DNA from: Pseudomonas fluorescens
Lineage (GTDB): Bacteria; Pseudomonadota; Gammaproteobacteria; Pseudomonadales; Pseudomonadaceae
Length of the DNA stretch: 64,000 nt
Assembly: GCF_902498195.1 (NCBI RefSeq)
Contig: NZ_CABVIY010000001.1
Coordinates: forward strand, 806,001 to 870,000
Direction: 5' to 3'
Shown: piece by piece, positions 53,798-61,224 of the stretch
Position numbering within the stretch: position 1 is the stretch's first letter
Layout of the letters: each line of letters opens with the position of its first letter
The notes under the pieces: generated by a model
Told to the model about the DNA's origin: nothing
What the model saw: only the letters and a program-made list of their open reading frames with translations
Databases searched by the model: none
Translations under genes and position numbers: made by a program

Positions 53798-53823
53798 GTC
53801 TGATGGTTGATGGCTGGTCGGGC

Positions 53824-53879
53824 CCCTTCGCGAGCAACGAAGCAGAACCAATGTGGGAGCGGGCTTGCTCGCGAAGGCG
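53824..53879. repeat. Decayed REP pair (GTGGGAGC type)
   Basis: One complete unit (TGTGGGAGCGGGCTTGCTCG) faces a truncated partner, CCTTCGCGAGCAACGAAGCA, that lost its distal half. It lies between the gdhB terminator and the lipoprotein stop. Confidence 0.75.
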
Positions 53880-53888
53880 TCATTAATA

Positions 53889-54599
53889 TCAATACAACTC
53901 TTTGCCTGTTTTGTTATCGATCATCGACACTTTATCTGTCGGGCTGGTCAATAAATTACTGAGCGACTGGTCAAACTTCTGCAATGCCCTTACTTGCACA
54001 TTTTGCTGTTCGTTAATGTCGGCAACAATCTCTTCACTGCGTTTATAGTCCGCCCAAACAGGGCTCAGTGCTTTCGCATCGCGACCTTGCGCACTGCCGA
54101 TGTAATTCAGGTTCCTGTCGTAAAAGTGTGCACTGACATCCGCTTCGATATCCGAACTGCGCGAAGTGATGAGTTGACTGCGGCTGTCGACCACCGCAAC
54201 GACGTCCGGGCTGGCGGCCTTGAGGCTTTGCATGTCCGGATACACCGTGACCGAGCCGAACTGGCGCTGCAGGGAGGTTTTGACACCCTCCACCGCGAGA
54301 TCGGGGTTGGAGGTGGCTACGTAGGCGTCATGGATTGACTGCACCAACAGGCTCTGGCCGAAACCCGTACCGGCATTGGCCTGGTAATCCTGCAAATAGG
54401 CGCGGTTGGCCTGGGTGTTGCGGCTGTACACCACGCCCAGGGAAACATTGGCCCCGCTGGGGACACGGGTGGCGCTGCTGCGGCCTACTGATTGATTGAA
54501 GATGCCATCCAGCGAAGCCACCGATGAAGGTGCCGTGGGAATTGAACAGCCGGTTAATAAAGCCGTTATCGTCAACGTACTGACAAGCGCAAGTTTCAT
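53889..54599 (-). CDS. Predicted lipoprotein, unknown function
   Basis: This 236-residue protein has a lipoprotein signal (MKLALVSTLTITALLTGC, lipobox LTGC) followed by a soluble alpha/beta domain: SIHDAYVATSNPDLAVEGVKTSLQRQFGSVTVYPDMQSLKAASPDVVAVVDSRSQL. It ends KVSMIDNKTGKELY. The fold cannot be named by eye. ATG 54599 has TGGAGA upstream at 8 bases. It is monocistronic, with its own promoter in the 170 bases before the cupin terminator. It is expected to be anchored to the inner leaflet of the outer membrane. Confidence 0.8.
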   Translation of the reverse strand: MKLALVSTLTITALLTGCSIPTAPSSVASLDGIFNQSVGRSSATRVPSGANVSLGVVYSRNTQANRAYLQDYQANAGTGFGQSLLVQSIHDAYVATSNPDLAVEGVKTSLQRQFGSVTVYPDMQSLKAASPDVVAVVDSRSQLITSRSSDIEADVSAHFYDRNLNYIGSAQGRDAKALSPVWADYKRSEEIVADINEQQNVQVRALQKFDQSLSNLLTSPTDKVSMIDNKTGKELY

Positions 54600-54771
54600 G
54601 GTGTTTCTCCAGTGAAACAACTTCAGTCGGAAAGTGATCGAGCCGCAAGTAACCGGCAGTGCATTCAGACTAAACCGCTCAGCGCACAAGCCAATAGCCA
54701 ATATCCGTCATTAACAGGTGGCCAATAGTTTTGTTTGCTGTAAAGAACCCGGCTTAATTGCCCGTCGACAT

Positions 54772-54804
54772 AAAAAAGCCCAAATCGATGATTTGGGCTT
54801 TTTT
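54772..54804. terminator. Symmetric intrinsic terminator downstream of the cupin gene
   Basis: A 15-bp perfect stem (AAAAAAGCCCAAATC / GATTTGGGCTTTTTT) with a 3-base loop lies 24 bases past the cupin stop on the minus strand. Because both flanks are A/T runs it would work in either direction. Confidence 0.93.
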
Positions 54805-54827
54805 ATTTATGGCTGATGGTCCAGCGA

Positions 54828-55241
54828 TCAGTTTTTCAGGGGGACCAACACTTTCTCGTCCGGCGACAAGACCATGAACACCAGCAACTTGGCCGGCTGG
54901 GTGGCGCTGGCATTTTTCGAAACCAGATGCTCGGACCCCGCCGCTTCGTACCAGAACTCTCCCGCCTTGTAAGTCACCTCTTTCTCGCCTTTTACCTGGG
55001 AAGTAATGGAGCCCTCCAGGACGTAGGCCATGGCGGTCCCGTCGTGCTTGTGGGCAATCGACGATTGACCGGGTTTGTAGTCGACTTCGATCATCAGGGC
55101 TTTTTTACCCGGGACGTTCTTCAGCATTTGATCCTGCAGTACCGTTACTTTCTCCGAAGGGTCACCGGCTTCATGGGCGAAGGCGGAAACGGACAGGGTC
55201 AGGGCGACAAGGGAAGTGGCACAGAAGCGCAAAACGTTCAT
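54828..55241 (-). CDS. Periplasmic cupin-domain protein
   Basis: This 137-residue protein has a signal peptide (NVLRFCATSLVALTLSVSAFAHEAG) and a cupin fold. The metal-ligand motifs are HKHDGTAMAYVLEGSI (two His plus later Glu) and AGEFWYEAAGSEHLVSKNAS (His of motif 2). The family is broad, and members bind metals or small ligands; no catalytic role can be assigned. A terminator follows. It is probably monocistronic, with a promoter in the roughly 200-base gap shared with the REP region. Confidence 0.88.
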   Translation of the reverse strand: MNVLRFCATSLVALTLSVSAFAHEAGDPSEKVTVLQDQMLKNVPGKKALMIEVDYKPGQSSIAHKHDGTAMAYVLEGSITSQVKGEKEVTYKAGEFWYEAAGSEHLVSKNASATQPAKLLVFMVLSPDEKVLVPLKN

Positions 55242-55355
55242 GGTTCATACCTGCAAGGGTTGAGAGGTCAGGAACCAATCTAGTGCGCCAACCAGGACAA
55301 TCAAACAGCCAATATTCGAGAAGGACAGGGGACCAATGCGCGAACCCGGAAACGA

Positions 55356-55430
55356 AAAGATCGCAGCCTTCGGTAGTGCCTGCAGAGGTACCCATACTCT
55401 GCGGGAACGAACAAAAGGCTGCGATCTTTA
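55356..55430. repeat. Degenerate REP pair (GATCGCAGCC type)
   Basis: AAAAGATCGCAGCCTTCGGT and GGCTGCGATCTTT face each other, but the inner parts (AGTGCCTGCAGAGG against CTGCGGGAACGAAC) have diverged, which shows an ageing copy. Confidence 0.7.
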
Positions 55431-55438
55431 ACCGATTG

Positions 55439-55732
55439 CTATCGAATCGGAAAGCTATTGAAGTCCACGGCATTGGCCAGCTGGCAATCGATCAGGTCGA
55501 TAAAACCTTGCACCTGCGGGCTGTTGAAATGCGATTGCATGGCCGCTTCCGATTGCCAGTGGGCGCTGACGGTCCAGCGGTTACTGTCCTCAGGGCAGCG
55601 GTCGACCATATAGGCGTCACAGCCCGGTAGTTCGCGCAGGGTGTCGACAATCTTTTGCAGTTGCTTACCCAGCTCTTCCGAGCGGCCGGCGACGGCCCGC
55701 ACCTGTAAGGTATTGATCACTTTGTAGGACAT
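55439..55732 (-). CDS. Antibiotic biosynthesis monooxygenase (ABM) family protein
   Basis: This 97-residue ferredoxin-fold protein of the ABM/YgiN-like family begins YKVINTLQVRAVAGRSEELGKQLQKIVDTLRELPGCDAYMV. The pattern SNRWTVSAHWQSEAAMQSHFNSPQVQGFIDLID follows, with the conserved Trp and the His that line the substrate pocket. Family members oxidise quinols or aromatic compounds, or only bind them. It is divergent from nothing close; the MocR gene lies upstream in the same orientation with a 120-base gap, so a link to that regulator is possible. Confidence 0.88.
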   Translation of the reverse strand: MSYKVINTLQVRAVAGRSEELGKQLQKIVDTLRELPGCDAYMVDRCPEDSNRWTVSAHWQSEAAMQSHFNSPQVQGFIDLIDCQLANAVDFNSFPIR

Positions 55733-55855
55733 TGCTCACACTCCTGAATCGGGCGGGACGAATCCTGCTCATTGAGGGATTACGCCTATGCAGGATAGGC
55801 CTGCACCCCCGGACCACCAATAGCCAATCGCCGGATAAAATCGCAGTCCAATCCG

Positions 55856-57289
55856 TCAGGCTACCTGTTGCAAAATGTCTCGAAAACGATCCAGGGCGAT
55901 GTCGATGTCCAGGGTTTCGATGGCGCCAAAACCGAGGAAAAACCCGGCTTGTGGCGCTTGCTGGTAGAAAAAGCTGTCGATGGCATACAACCCGACTTCG
56001 ACCTTTTTCGCCAATTCGATCACCAGTGGTACGTCGATCGGCACTTTGCACAGCACCACCATGTGGAAACCGGCCTTGGTCGGCACCGCCTCCAGCCAGG
56101 GCGACAGGTCACCGGCCATGCGCGCCAGGATCCGCTCGCGCCGGCTCGCGTAAATCGTATGGCAGCGGCGAATGTGCTTGAGCAGGCAGCCTTCGGCGAT
56201 GAATTTGGCCAGCGCCCATTGCGGTAGGGTGGAGGTGTGCAGGTCGGTGAGCTGCTTGGCGCGGACCACCGCTTCGAGGATCGCCGGCGGCAGGATCGCG
56301 TAACCCAGGCGCAACTCCGGCAGCAGGGTTTTCGAAAAGGTCCCGACGTAGGCCACGATCCCGCGCTCATCCATGCTCTGCAGCGAGTCTGTCGGCCGGC
56401 CTTCGTAGCGGAACTCGCTGTCGTAATCGTCCTCGATGATGATGGCCCCCAGTTCCTGGGCCTTGGCCAGCAGCGCCACCCGCCGTTCCTGGCTCATGGG
56501 CATGCCCAGGGGGAACTGGTGCGAAGGGGTGACGTAAATCAGCCGGGTGCCGAGGGGGATCTTGTCCACCTGAATGCCCTCGGCATCTACCGGCACCCCG
56601 ATCACCGTGGCGCCGTGGGTGCCGAACAGCAGGCGTGCCGGCGGGTAACCGGGGTCTTCCATGGCCACGATGCTGCCAGGGCGTACGAGCACGCGAGAAA
56701 TCAGGTCCAGGGCTTGCTGGGCGCCGTTGCACACCACCACGTCCTCGTCCTGGCAATTGACCCCGCGGGAAAACGAGATGTGCCGCGCGATGGCATTGCG
56801 CAGTGCCGGCAGACCCTCGGCCAGGCTGTAGAAGCCCTTGGACGCGGCGATCTGGCGCAAGGCGTGGGAGGTGCAGCGCCGCCAATCGTCCTGGGGAAAC
56901 TGGCCTTTGCTGGTGGCCCCCCCGATAAAGTCATAACGCAGCGAACCTTCCAGCGTCGGGTGGCGCAGGAACACCGGCAGGTTGCGCCAGGACTCGATCA
57001 CCTCGAAACCTGCCAGCTCGGAGTGGCTTTGCTTGCGCTCGACTTTCGAGGCGCGGGCGTTGACGTAGGTGCCTTTGCCGATCACCCCGGTGAGGAAATT
57101 TTCGTAGGTCAGCTGGGCGTAGGTGTCGGAAATGGTCTTGCGCGAAATACCCAGCTGCTCGGCCAGCAAGCGACTGGGAGGAAGTTGCGTGCCTGCCGCC
57201 AGGCGACCCGATTCGATGGCGCTGCGCAGTTGGTTGTACAACTGCCCCGCCAGATCCTTGCGGCCGTTAATGACAACATGTAGTTCCAT
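55856..57289 (-). CDS. MocR-type regulator (GntR DNA-binding domain fused to an aminotransferase-like domain)
   Basis: This is a 477-residue regulator. The N-terminal GntR winged helix (GQLYNQLRSAIESGRLAAGTQLPPSRLLAEQLGISRKTISDTYAQL) joins an aminotransferase class I fold. PLP-site features are present: NGAQQALDLISRVL, AMEDPGYPPARLLF, IIEDDYDSEFRYEG (Asp and Tyr) and the Schiff-base lysine in GTFSKTLLPELRLGYAILP. Such proteins (PdxR, GabR, MpaR types) sense PLP or amino compounds and often control a divergent gene. No protein gene is divergent here; a putative small RNA is. ATG 57289 matches the family start MELHVVI. Confidence 0.92.
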   Translation of the reverse strand: MELHVVINGRKDLAGQLYNQLRSAIESGRLAAGTQLPPSRLLAEQLGISRKTISDTYAQLTYENFLTGVIGKGTYVNARASKVERKQSHSELAGFEVIESWRNLPVFLRHPTLEGSLRYDFIGGATSKGQFPQDDWRRCTSHALRQIAASKGFYSLAEGLPALRNAIARHISFSRGVNCQDEDVVVCNGAQQALDLISRVLVRPGSIVAMEDPGYPPARLLFGTHGATVIGVPVDAEGIQVDKIPLGTRLIYVTPSHQFPLGMPMSQERRVALLAKAQELGAIIIEDDYDSEFRYEGRPTDSLQSMDERGIVAYVGTFSKTLLPELRLGYAILPPAILEAVVRAKQLTDLHTSTLPQWALAKFIAEGCLLKHIRRCHTIYASRRERILARMAGDLSPWLEAVPTKAGFHMVVLCKVPIDVPLVIELAKKVEVGLYAIDSFFYQQAPQAGFFLGFGAIETLDIDIALDRFRDILQQVA

Positions 57290-57429
57290 ACCGGCAAGCT
57301 CCTGCGGCGGGTGATCTTCTGCGCGGCGTGCGTTGCGCAAGATTACCCGGAATTATCGGCAGGGATGAAGTTGCGAAGGGAAAAAACGCCGGATTGGACT
57401 AGTGGGCATTGGTCTGTGGGGAAAACGCA

Positions 57430-57585
57430 GAATTGGCTATAGGTCGAGCAGGTGAAATCCTTTAGCCTGCCGGCCTGATTGAACAGGCAAATGTGAGTTG
57501 CCAAATATCTATTTACCAGTAACGGATTATTCGTTTTGGTGTTGCTCCGCCATAGCCTTGTAATGAGTATTGCAGGGCTTTTTTT
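57430..57585 (+). ncRNA. Candidate small RNA ending at an orphan terminator
   Basis: A good plus-strand terminator at 57554-57585 has no protein gene before it: MocR is on the other strand and starts at 57289. The upstream segment can form small stems (GCCTG/CAGGC around ATTGAA, and GGCAA/TTGCC). The 5' end is a guess, since I did not find a convincing promoter. The RNA could be a target of, or partner to, the divergent MocR protein. Confidence 0.4.
57554..57585 (+). terminator. Orphan intrinsic terminator
   Basis: AGCCTTG (57554-57560) pairs with CAGGGCT (57573-57579, one G-U), and is followed by a run of seven T. No open reading frame on the plus strand ends just before it. Confidence 0.75.
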
Positions 57586-57612
57586 ATGTCTGCCTTATTG
57601 TTGTTTAAATGT

Positions 57613-57648
57613 TCATCCTTGCCGGATTTTTGGCTCCGGCAAGGATGA
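57613..57648. repeat. 14-bp perfect hairpin near the PtrA-like stop
   Basis: TCATCCTTGCCGGA (57613-57626) and TCCGGCAAGGATGA (57635-57648) pair fully across an 8-base loop. It lies 33 bases past the stop of the small minus-strand gene and may stabilise or end its mRNA, though no T-run follows on that strand. Confidence 0.75.
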
Positions 57649-57680
57649 GTAAGTGCACGGCGCATTGGCAGTCAGGCACT

Positions 57681-57878
57681 TCAGCTGGACTTGACTGGAA
57701 TGCTTTCGGCACGTTCTGCGGTGTTCCGTTTGTCATTCTGAATACGTTCGTTTTGCGCGGCGAGTGCTTGGGAACGGGCATTTGCGCGCTCGATCAGACG
57801 ATCGCTGCCACCTTCGGCGAAGCTCAGGCCAGAGAAAACAGTGCACAACAAGCTGCCCACGATAACCAGGTTTTTCAT
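57681..57878 (-). CDS. Small exported protein with PtrA-type N-terminus
   Basis: This 65-residue protein has a signal peptide (KNLVIVGSLLCTVFSGLSFA) and then EGGSDRLIERANARSQALAAQNERIQNDKRN. The AEGGSDRL(I)ER start of the mature chain is the hallmark of the PtrA N-terminal family of Pseudomonas. I recall that family as copper-inducible periplasmic proteins that respond to stress or modulate type III regulation. The mature part should be a single helix. ATG 57878 has AAAGGTAAAC upstream. It is likely monocistronic; no copper-box motif was verified upstream. Confidence 0.7.
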   Translation of the reverse strand: MKNLVIVGSLLCTVFSGLSFAEGGSDRLIERANARSQALAAQNERIQNDKRNTAERAESIPVKSS

Positions 57879-58169
57879 GATGTTTACCTTTGATCTAAAG
57901 TTTTGAATGTCTGGATGACGGGGCCAGTTTAGGGAGTGGCCGGTTTTTCTGGGAATATCCAATTTGGCACTTATTGCAGTGACCAATGTGTAGTTTGGAA
58001 GTTGTTTCCTGAGCGTTATTGGCGGTGCCGGGGCGAGGAGGCGAAGTCAGGGCTAAGTTGAATGGCGACTGATGAAAAGTGGTCCACCGTTTTTCCGCAT
58101 AATTGGATCTGGCATTCGTCGGTGCTTGTGCCAATCTTCTGGTCATTCACCTGATTCGAAAGGCCTGCC

Positions 58170-58610
58170 ATGACTGCTCGACTGGATTACTACAGCGCTT
58201 CCCCCAAAGCGATGAAAGCCATGATCGCCATGGAGGCACTGACCAGCAGCTTGAGCATAGAGCAGGCGCTGCTGCACCTGATCAAGATCCGCGCCTCGCA
58301 ACTCAACGGCTGTGCCTTCTGCACCGACATGCACTCGGTGGATGCCCGGCGCCTCGGTGAGACCGATCGGCGCCTGTACTCCATTGTGGTCTGGCGCGAC
58401 AGCAACTTCTTCAACCCGCGCGAGCGTGCCGCGCTGGCCTGGACCGAAGCCGTGACGCTGCTGTCGCAAGACCATGTGCCGGACGATGTCTATGAACAGG
58501 CGCGGGGGCAGTTCAGCGAGAGCGAACTGGTGGACCTGACCATCGCCGTCACCACCATCAACAGCTGGAATCGCCTGGCCGTGAGTTTTCGGCAGAGCCC
58601 CAGCACCTGA
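58170..58610 (+). CDS. Carboxymuconolactone decarboxylase/AhpD-like protein
   Basis: This 146-residue helical protein carries the AhpD-type active site CAFCTDMHSVDARRLGE (Cys-x-x-Cys followed by His). The conserved SIEQALLHLIKIRASQLNG precedes it, and ERAALAWTEAVTLLSQDHVPDD follows. Members use the Cys pair and His as a peroxidase or reductase; a few are true decarboxylases, but the CxxC favours redox activity. It is a single gene. The next gene downstream is a LysR regulator on the same strand 73 bases away, which may or may not control it. Confidence 0.9.
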   Translation: MTARLDYYSASPKAMKAMIAMEALTSSLSIEQALLHLIKIRASQLNGCAFCTDMHSVDARRLGETDRRLYSIVVWRDSNFFNPRERAALAWTEAVTLLSQDHVPDDVYEQARGQFSESELVDLTIAVTTINSWNRLAVSFRQSPST

Positions 58611-58683
58611 GTGGCTGTCACAGCCGTTTCATGAATGATGCGCAAGATGGAACTCCCAGTGATAGATCGACAGGGAGTCATCG

Positions 58684-59664
58684 ATGTCATTCATGGAAAC
58701 CCCCGGCCACCGGCGGCTTGCCGAGTACCGCGCCCCCCTCGATAACCCCCCGTCCTGGCGCACCCGCGCGCTGGCGATCGATCCGCTGCTGGCGCAGTGT
58801 TTTAGCGTCAGTGCCCGTTGCGGCTGTTTCATGCAGGCAGCCAGGCGCCTCAACATCAAGGCGACCGGCCTGCGCAAGCACCTGGCGCAGCTTGAAGCGC
58901 AGCTGCAGTGTTCATTGTTCAGCCCTGGCGAGCATGGCGTGGTCCTCAGTCGCGACGGCTTGCAGCTGCAATCGCAGTTGATCGCCCTGGCTCACGAACG
59001 TGACCTTGCGGTGATCGAGCAACCCTGGGTTCGCCTTGCGGTTGCCGAGTCGGTCTTGCACGACATTCTCGGCCGCGATCTGGTGGCGATGCTGCGCCGC
59101 AATGCCGGCGTGCGCCTGGATATCATCAGCCTCGACAGCGAGTTGTCCCTGCAAGCGGTCAGCGCCGATGTGGTGGTGTGGTTGGCGGACGGCGACTCAC
59201 CACTGCCGGGCCCGAGTTTCGCCATCACCGAGCCTGAACGCCTGGCACGGCTGGACTACCTGCCGCACATCGCCAAGCGCTATTGCCGGGTCGCCTCGCG
59301 CCCCGGCAGCCTCGACGACCTCGCTGATTTCCTGCTGGTGCAATGGCAGCATGAGCGGCAACTCGACAGTTTTCAGCCGTGGAACGACCTGGTGGATCAG
59401 CGCCTGGCGGGGGTCGTGCAGTTGCACGCCTATGACCTGATGCTGGAGATGATTCGCAGCAGCGCGTGCATCGGCCTGTTGCCCGGTTACATGCGCCACT
59501 TCGATCGCGGGCTGATCGGCTTGCCGGACCTGTTCAGCCAGCCGATGCAGCGTCAGGTGTGGATGGCGGTGAATGCCCAGACCCGGGGCGCCGCGGCGGT
59601 GCAGAATCTGGTGGCGTTGATCCATCACACCTTCAATGAGCGGCGGGAGTGGTTCGAGACCTGA
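58684..59664 (+). CDS. LysR-family regulator with extended N-terminus
   Basis: This is a 326-residue protein. About 40 residues (HRRLAEYRAPLDNPPSWRTRAL) precede the helix-turn-helix QCFSVSARCGCFMQAARRLNIKATGLRKHLAQLEAQLQCSLF, which carries two unusual Cys residues (C-G-C). The effector domain follows (VVVWLADGDSPLPGPSFAI and LMLEMIRSSACIGLLPGYM). It is oriented with the AhpD-like gene. The two closely placed Cys residues in the DNA-binding helices could make it redox-sensitive, which would match a peroxidase-like neighbour; this is inference. The ligand is unknown. Confidence 0.87.
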   Translation: MSFMETPGHRRLAEYRAPLDNPPSWRTRALAIDPLLAQCFSVSARCGCFMQAARRLNIKATGLRKHLAQLEAQLQCSLFSPGEHGVVLSRDGLQLQSQLIALAHERDLAVIEQPWVRLAVAESVLHDILGRDLVAMLRRNAGVRLDIISLDSELSLQAVSADVVVWLADGDSPLPGPSFAITEPERLARLDYLPHIAKRYCRVASRPGSLDDLADFLLVQWQHERQLDSFQPWNDLVDQRLAGVVQLHAYDLMLEMIRSSACIGLLPGYMRHFDRGLIGLPDLFSQPMQRQVWMAVNAQTRGAAAVQNLVALIHHTFNERREWFET

Positions 59665-59754
59665 GCCCAATCCATCCGTGGTGCGCGCGCTCGCCAGCAG
59701 GGAGGTTGGCGTTATAGAGTGAGCGGCCATGTCTGCCTCAAGGATGAATCACCC

Positions 59755-60276
59755 ATGCCTGTCACTGACGCTGTTATCACCCTCGAACGCCTCGACGATT
59801 CCCACCTCGAGGGCATCACCGCGCTTTACCGTGAACCGGTTGTCACCCGTCAAACCCTGCAAATGCCGTTTTTGTCCCCCGAGATCTGGCGCAAGCGCCT
59901 GGAGGCGAACGACGAGCGGGTGATGCAACTGGTGGCGCTGCACGAGGGGGCGGTTATCGGCAACATTACGCTGGAACAGTTTTCGCGCATCCGCCGCAGC
60001 CACGCCGGCAGTTTCGGCATGGGCGTTGCGCGGGCGTGGCAGGGCAAAGGCGTTGGCTCAAAACTGTTGGCGGCGGCGCTCGATATCGCCGACAACTGGA
60101 TGAATCTGCGCCGCGTCGAGCTGACCGTGTATGCGGACAATGAAGCCGCCATTGGCCTGTACCGAAAATTCGGTTTCGAAACCGAAGGGCTGTTGCGCGA
60201 CTACGGGCTGCGTGAAGGCCGGTGGGTCGACGTCTTGAGCATGGCGCGCCTGCGTCGCATGCCCGGGGCTGATTGA
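59755..60276 (+). CDS. GNAT acetyltransferase, YhhY/AaaT-like
   Basis: This is a 173-residue N-acetyltransferase whose pattern follows E. coli YhhY (amino acid acetyltransferase AaaT). It reads ALYREPVVTRQTLQMPF, then GNITLEQFSRIRRSHAGSFGMGVARAWQGKGVGSKLLAAALDIADNW with the acetyl-CoA loop QGKGVG, then RVELTVYADNEAAIGLYRKFGFETEGLLRDYGLREGRWVDVLSMARL. In E. coli that enzyme acetylates Phe and Met. ATG 59755 is favoured over 59719 because the family N-terminus begins near VTDAVITLERL. It stands 90 bases after the LysR gene. Confidence 0.88.
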   Translation: MPVTDAVITLERLDDSHLEGITALYREPVVTRQTLQMPFLSPEIWRKRLEANDERVMQLVALHEGAVIGNITLEQFSRIRRSHAGSFGMGVARAWQGKGVGSKLLAAALDIADNWMNLRRVELTVYADNEAAIGLYRKFGFETEGLLRDYGLREGRWVDVLSMARLRRMPGAD

Positions 60277-60377
60277 TCTCACCGCGACGCGACCTCCCGG
60301 CGTTTAGTCGTACGCAACGCGCGCGCTTCTGCCATGCTCGATGTCCGCAGCACGGTTTCAACCATAGGAACACCGCA

Positions 60378-60872
60378 ATGGACGACGTACAGCAACTGGG
60401 CGAGATGCTTCGCCATTACGCAGACAGTGAAGCGCACAAAAAGCAGGTATTCGAGGCGCAATCGACGGTGTGGGCGTCGCGCATCGGTGAGTTGTTCGAT
60501 CAGATCCAGCAATGGCTGGAACCGGTGCTGGCGCCAAATCTTCTGGAGGTCAGCCGGGAGCCGTACGTTGCGTTCGGACCGAGCGTGCCGGTGGAGACAT
60601 CGACATTCAAGACCGAGAAGCTGTCGATCGTGATTGCCGGAAAACCCGTGGAGTTCGTGCCGGATGTGATGGGTGTCGCTGGCCAGATTTCCCTGGCGGT
60701 CATGGGCTTTACCGCGGCGCGCTACGGCAGCGTTTCACTGGTGTGCCTGCCGCCGTCCACCGATTGGCAATGGCGCAAGACCAATGGCTTGAAAGACCCG
60801 GATACCTTCGTGTTCGATGCGAACTTCCTCGCCCAGCAGCTGCAAAGCCTGATTCCCCGCGAGCGCGTCTAA
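60378..60872 (+). CDS. Conserved protein of unknown function
   Basis: This 164-residue protein has a helical N-terminal part (MDDVQQLGEMLRHYADSEAHKKQVFEAQSTVWASRIGELFDQIQQWLEPVL) and a beta-rich second part (SREPYVAFGPSVPVETSTFKTEKLSIVIAGKPVEFVPDVMGVAG). It ends with an extended segment, FDANFLAQQLQSLIPRERV. No signal peptide or membrane helix is seen. TAGGAA precedes ATG 60378 and the longer frame from 60273 lacks one. I do not recognise the family. It is probably monocistronic; a REP element follows. Confidence 0.72.
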   Translation: MDDVQQLGEMLRHYADSEAHKKQVFEAQSTVWASRIGELFDQIQQWLEPVLAPNLLEVSREPYVAFGPSVPVETSTFKTEKLSIVIAGKPVEFVPDVMGVAGQISLAVMGFTAARYGSVSLVCLPPSTDWQWRKTNGLKDPDTFVFDANFLAQQLQSLIPRERV

Positions 60873-60897
60873 ACCCTTTGAGACTGACACAGACCCC

Positions 60898-60985
60898 GTG
60901 GGAGCGGGCTTGCTCGCGAAGGGGCCGTGTCAGTCAATATTGAAGTCCACTGACACGACCCCTTCGCGAGCAAGCCCGCTCCCAC
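60898..60985. repeat. Long REP palindrome (GTGGGAGCGGGC type)
   Basis: The arms extend into CGTGTCAGT / ACTGACACG, giving about 36 paired positions around an AATATTGAAGTCC-type loop. It lies between two convergent genes and may serve as a bidirectional stop. Confidence 0.9.
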
Positions 60986-61002
60986 ATTGGATGAGTGGTA
61001 CA

Positions 61003-61224
61003 TCACATATCGAGATTGCCCCAACCCGGTTTCGCTTCTTCCGGCGCTAGCGCATCGATGGTCTTGCCGGTCGCAGCCTCCACCCGCCGCGCCACCTCCG
61101 GATCGTCCGCAAACGGAATCAGGCTCGCCTCCTCAAGACCCTTTGCGGTCTGGTGCTTCAAGCAGCACTCAACCGCCAGCCACAGGCCCGCGACCCCCAG
61201 TACATTGAGCAGGATCTCGATCAT
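61003..61224 (-). CDS. CcoQ-like small membrane subunit (orphan ccoN partner)
   Basis: This 73-residue protein has one N-terminal transmembrane helix (IEILLNVLGVAGLWLAVECCLKHQ) and a hydrophilic tail rich in Glu, Lys and Asp (KGLEEASLIPFADDPEVARRVEAATGK). The size, topology and position directly after ccoN, with the start overlapping its stop (TGATG), match the CcoQ4-type proteins found with orphan ccoN4 in Pseudomonas. It probably stabilises an oxidase made with this CcoN isoform. The tail is longer than in classical CcoQ, and the family link is from context. Confidence 0.7.
   Translation of the reverse strand: MIEILLNVLGVAGLWLAVECCLKHQTAKGLEEASLIPFADDPEVARRVEAATGKTIDALAPEEAKPGWGNLDM

Larger units (their letters stand above)
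57290..57680. other. Intergenic region with sRNA candidate and strong hairpin
   Basis: The 391-base gap between the divergent-facing MocR start and the PtrA-like stop contains no protein gene. Hairpins at about 57466-57505, an intrinsic terminator on the plus strand and a second 14-bp hairpin are listed separately. Confidence 0.6.
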
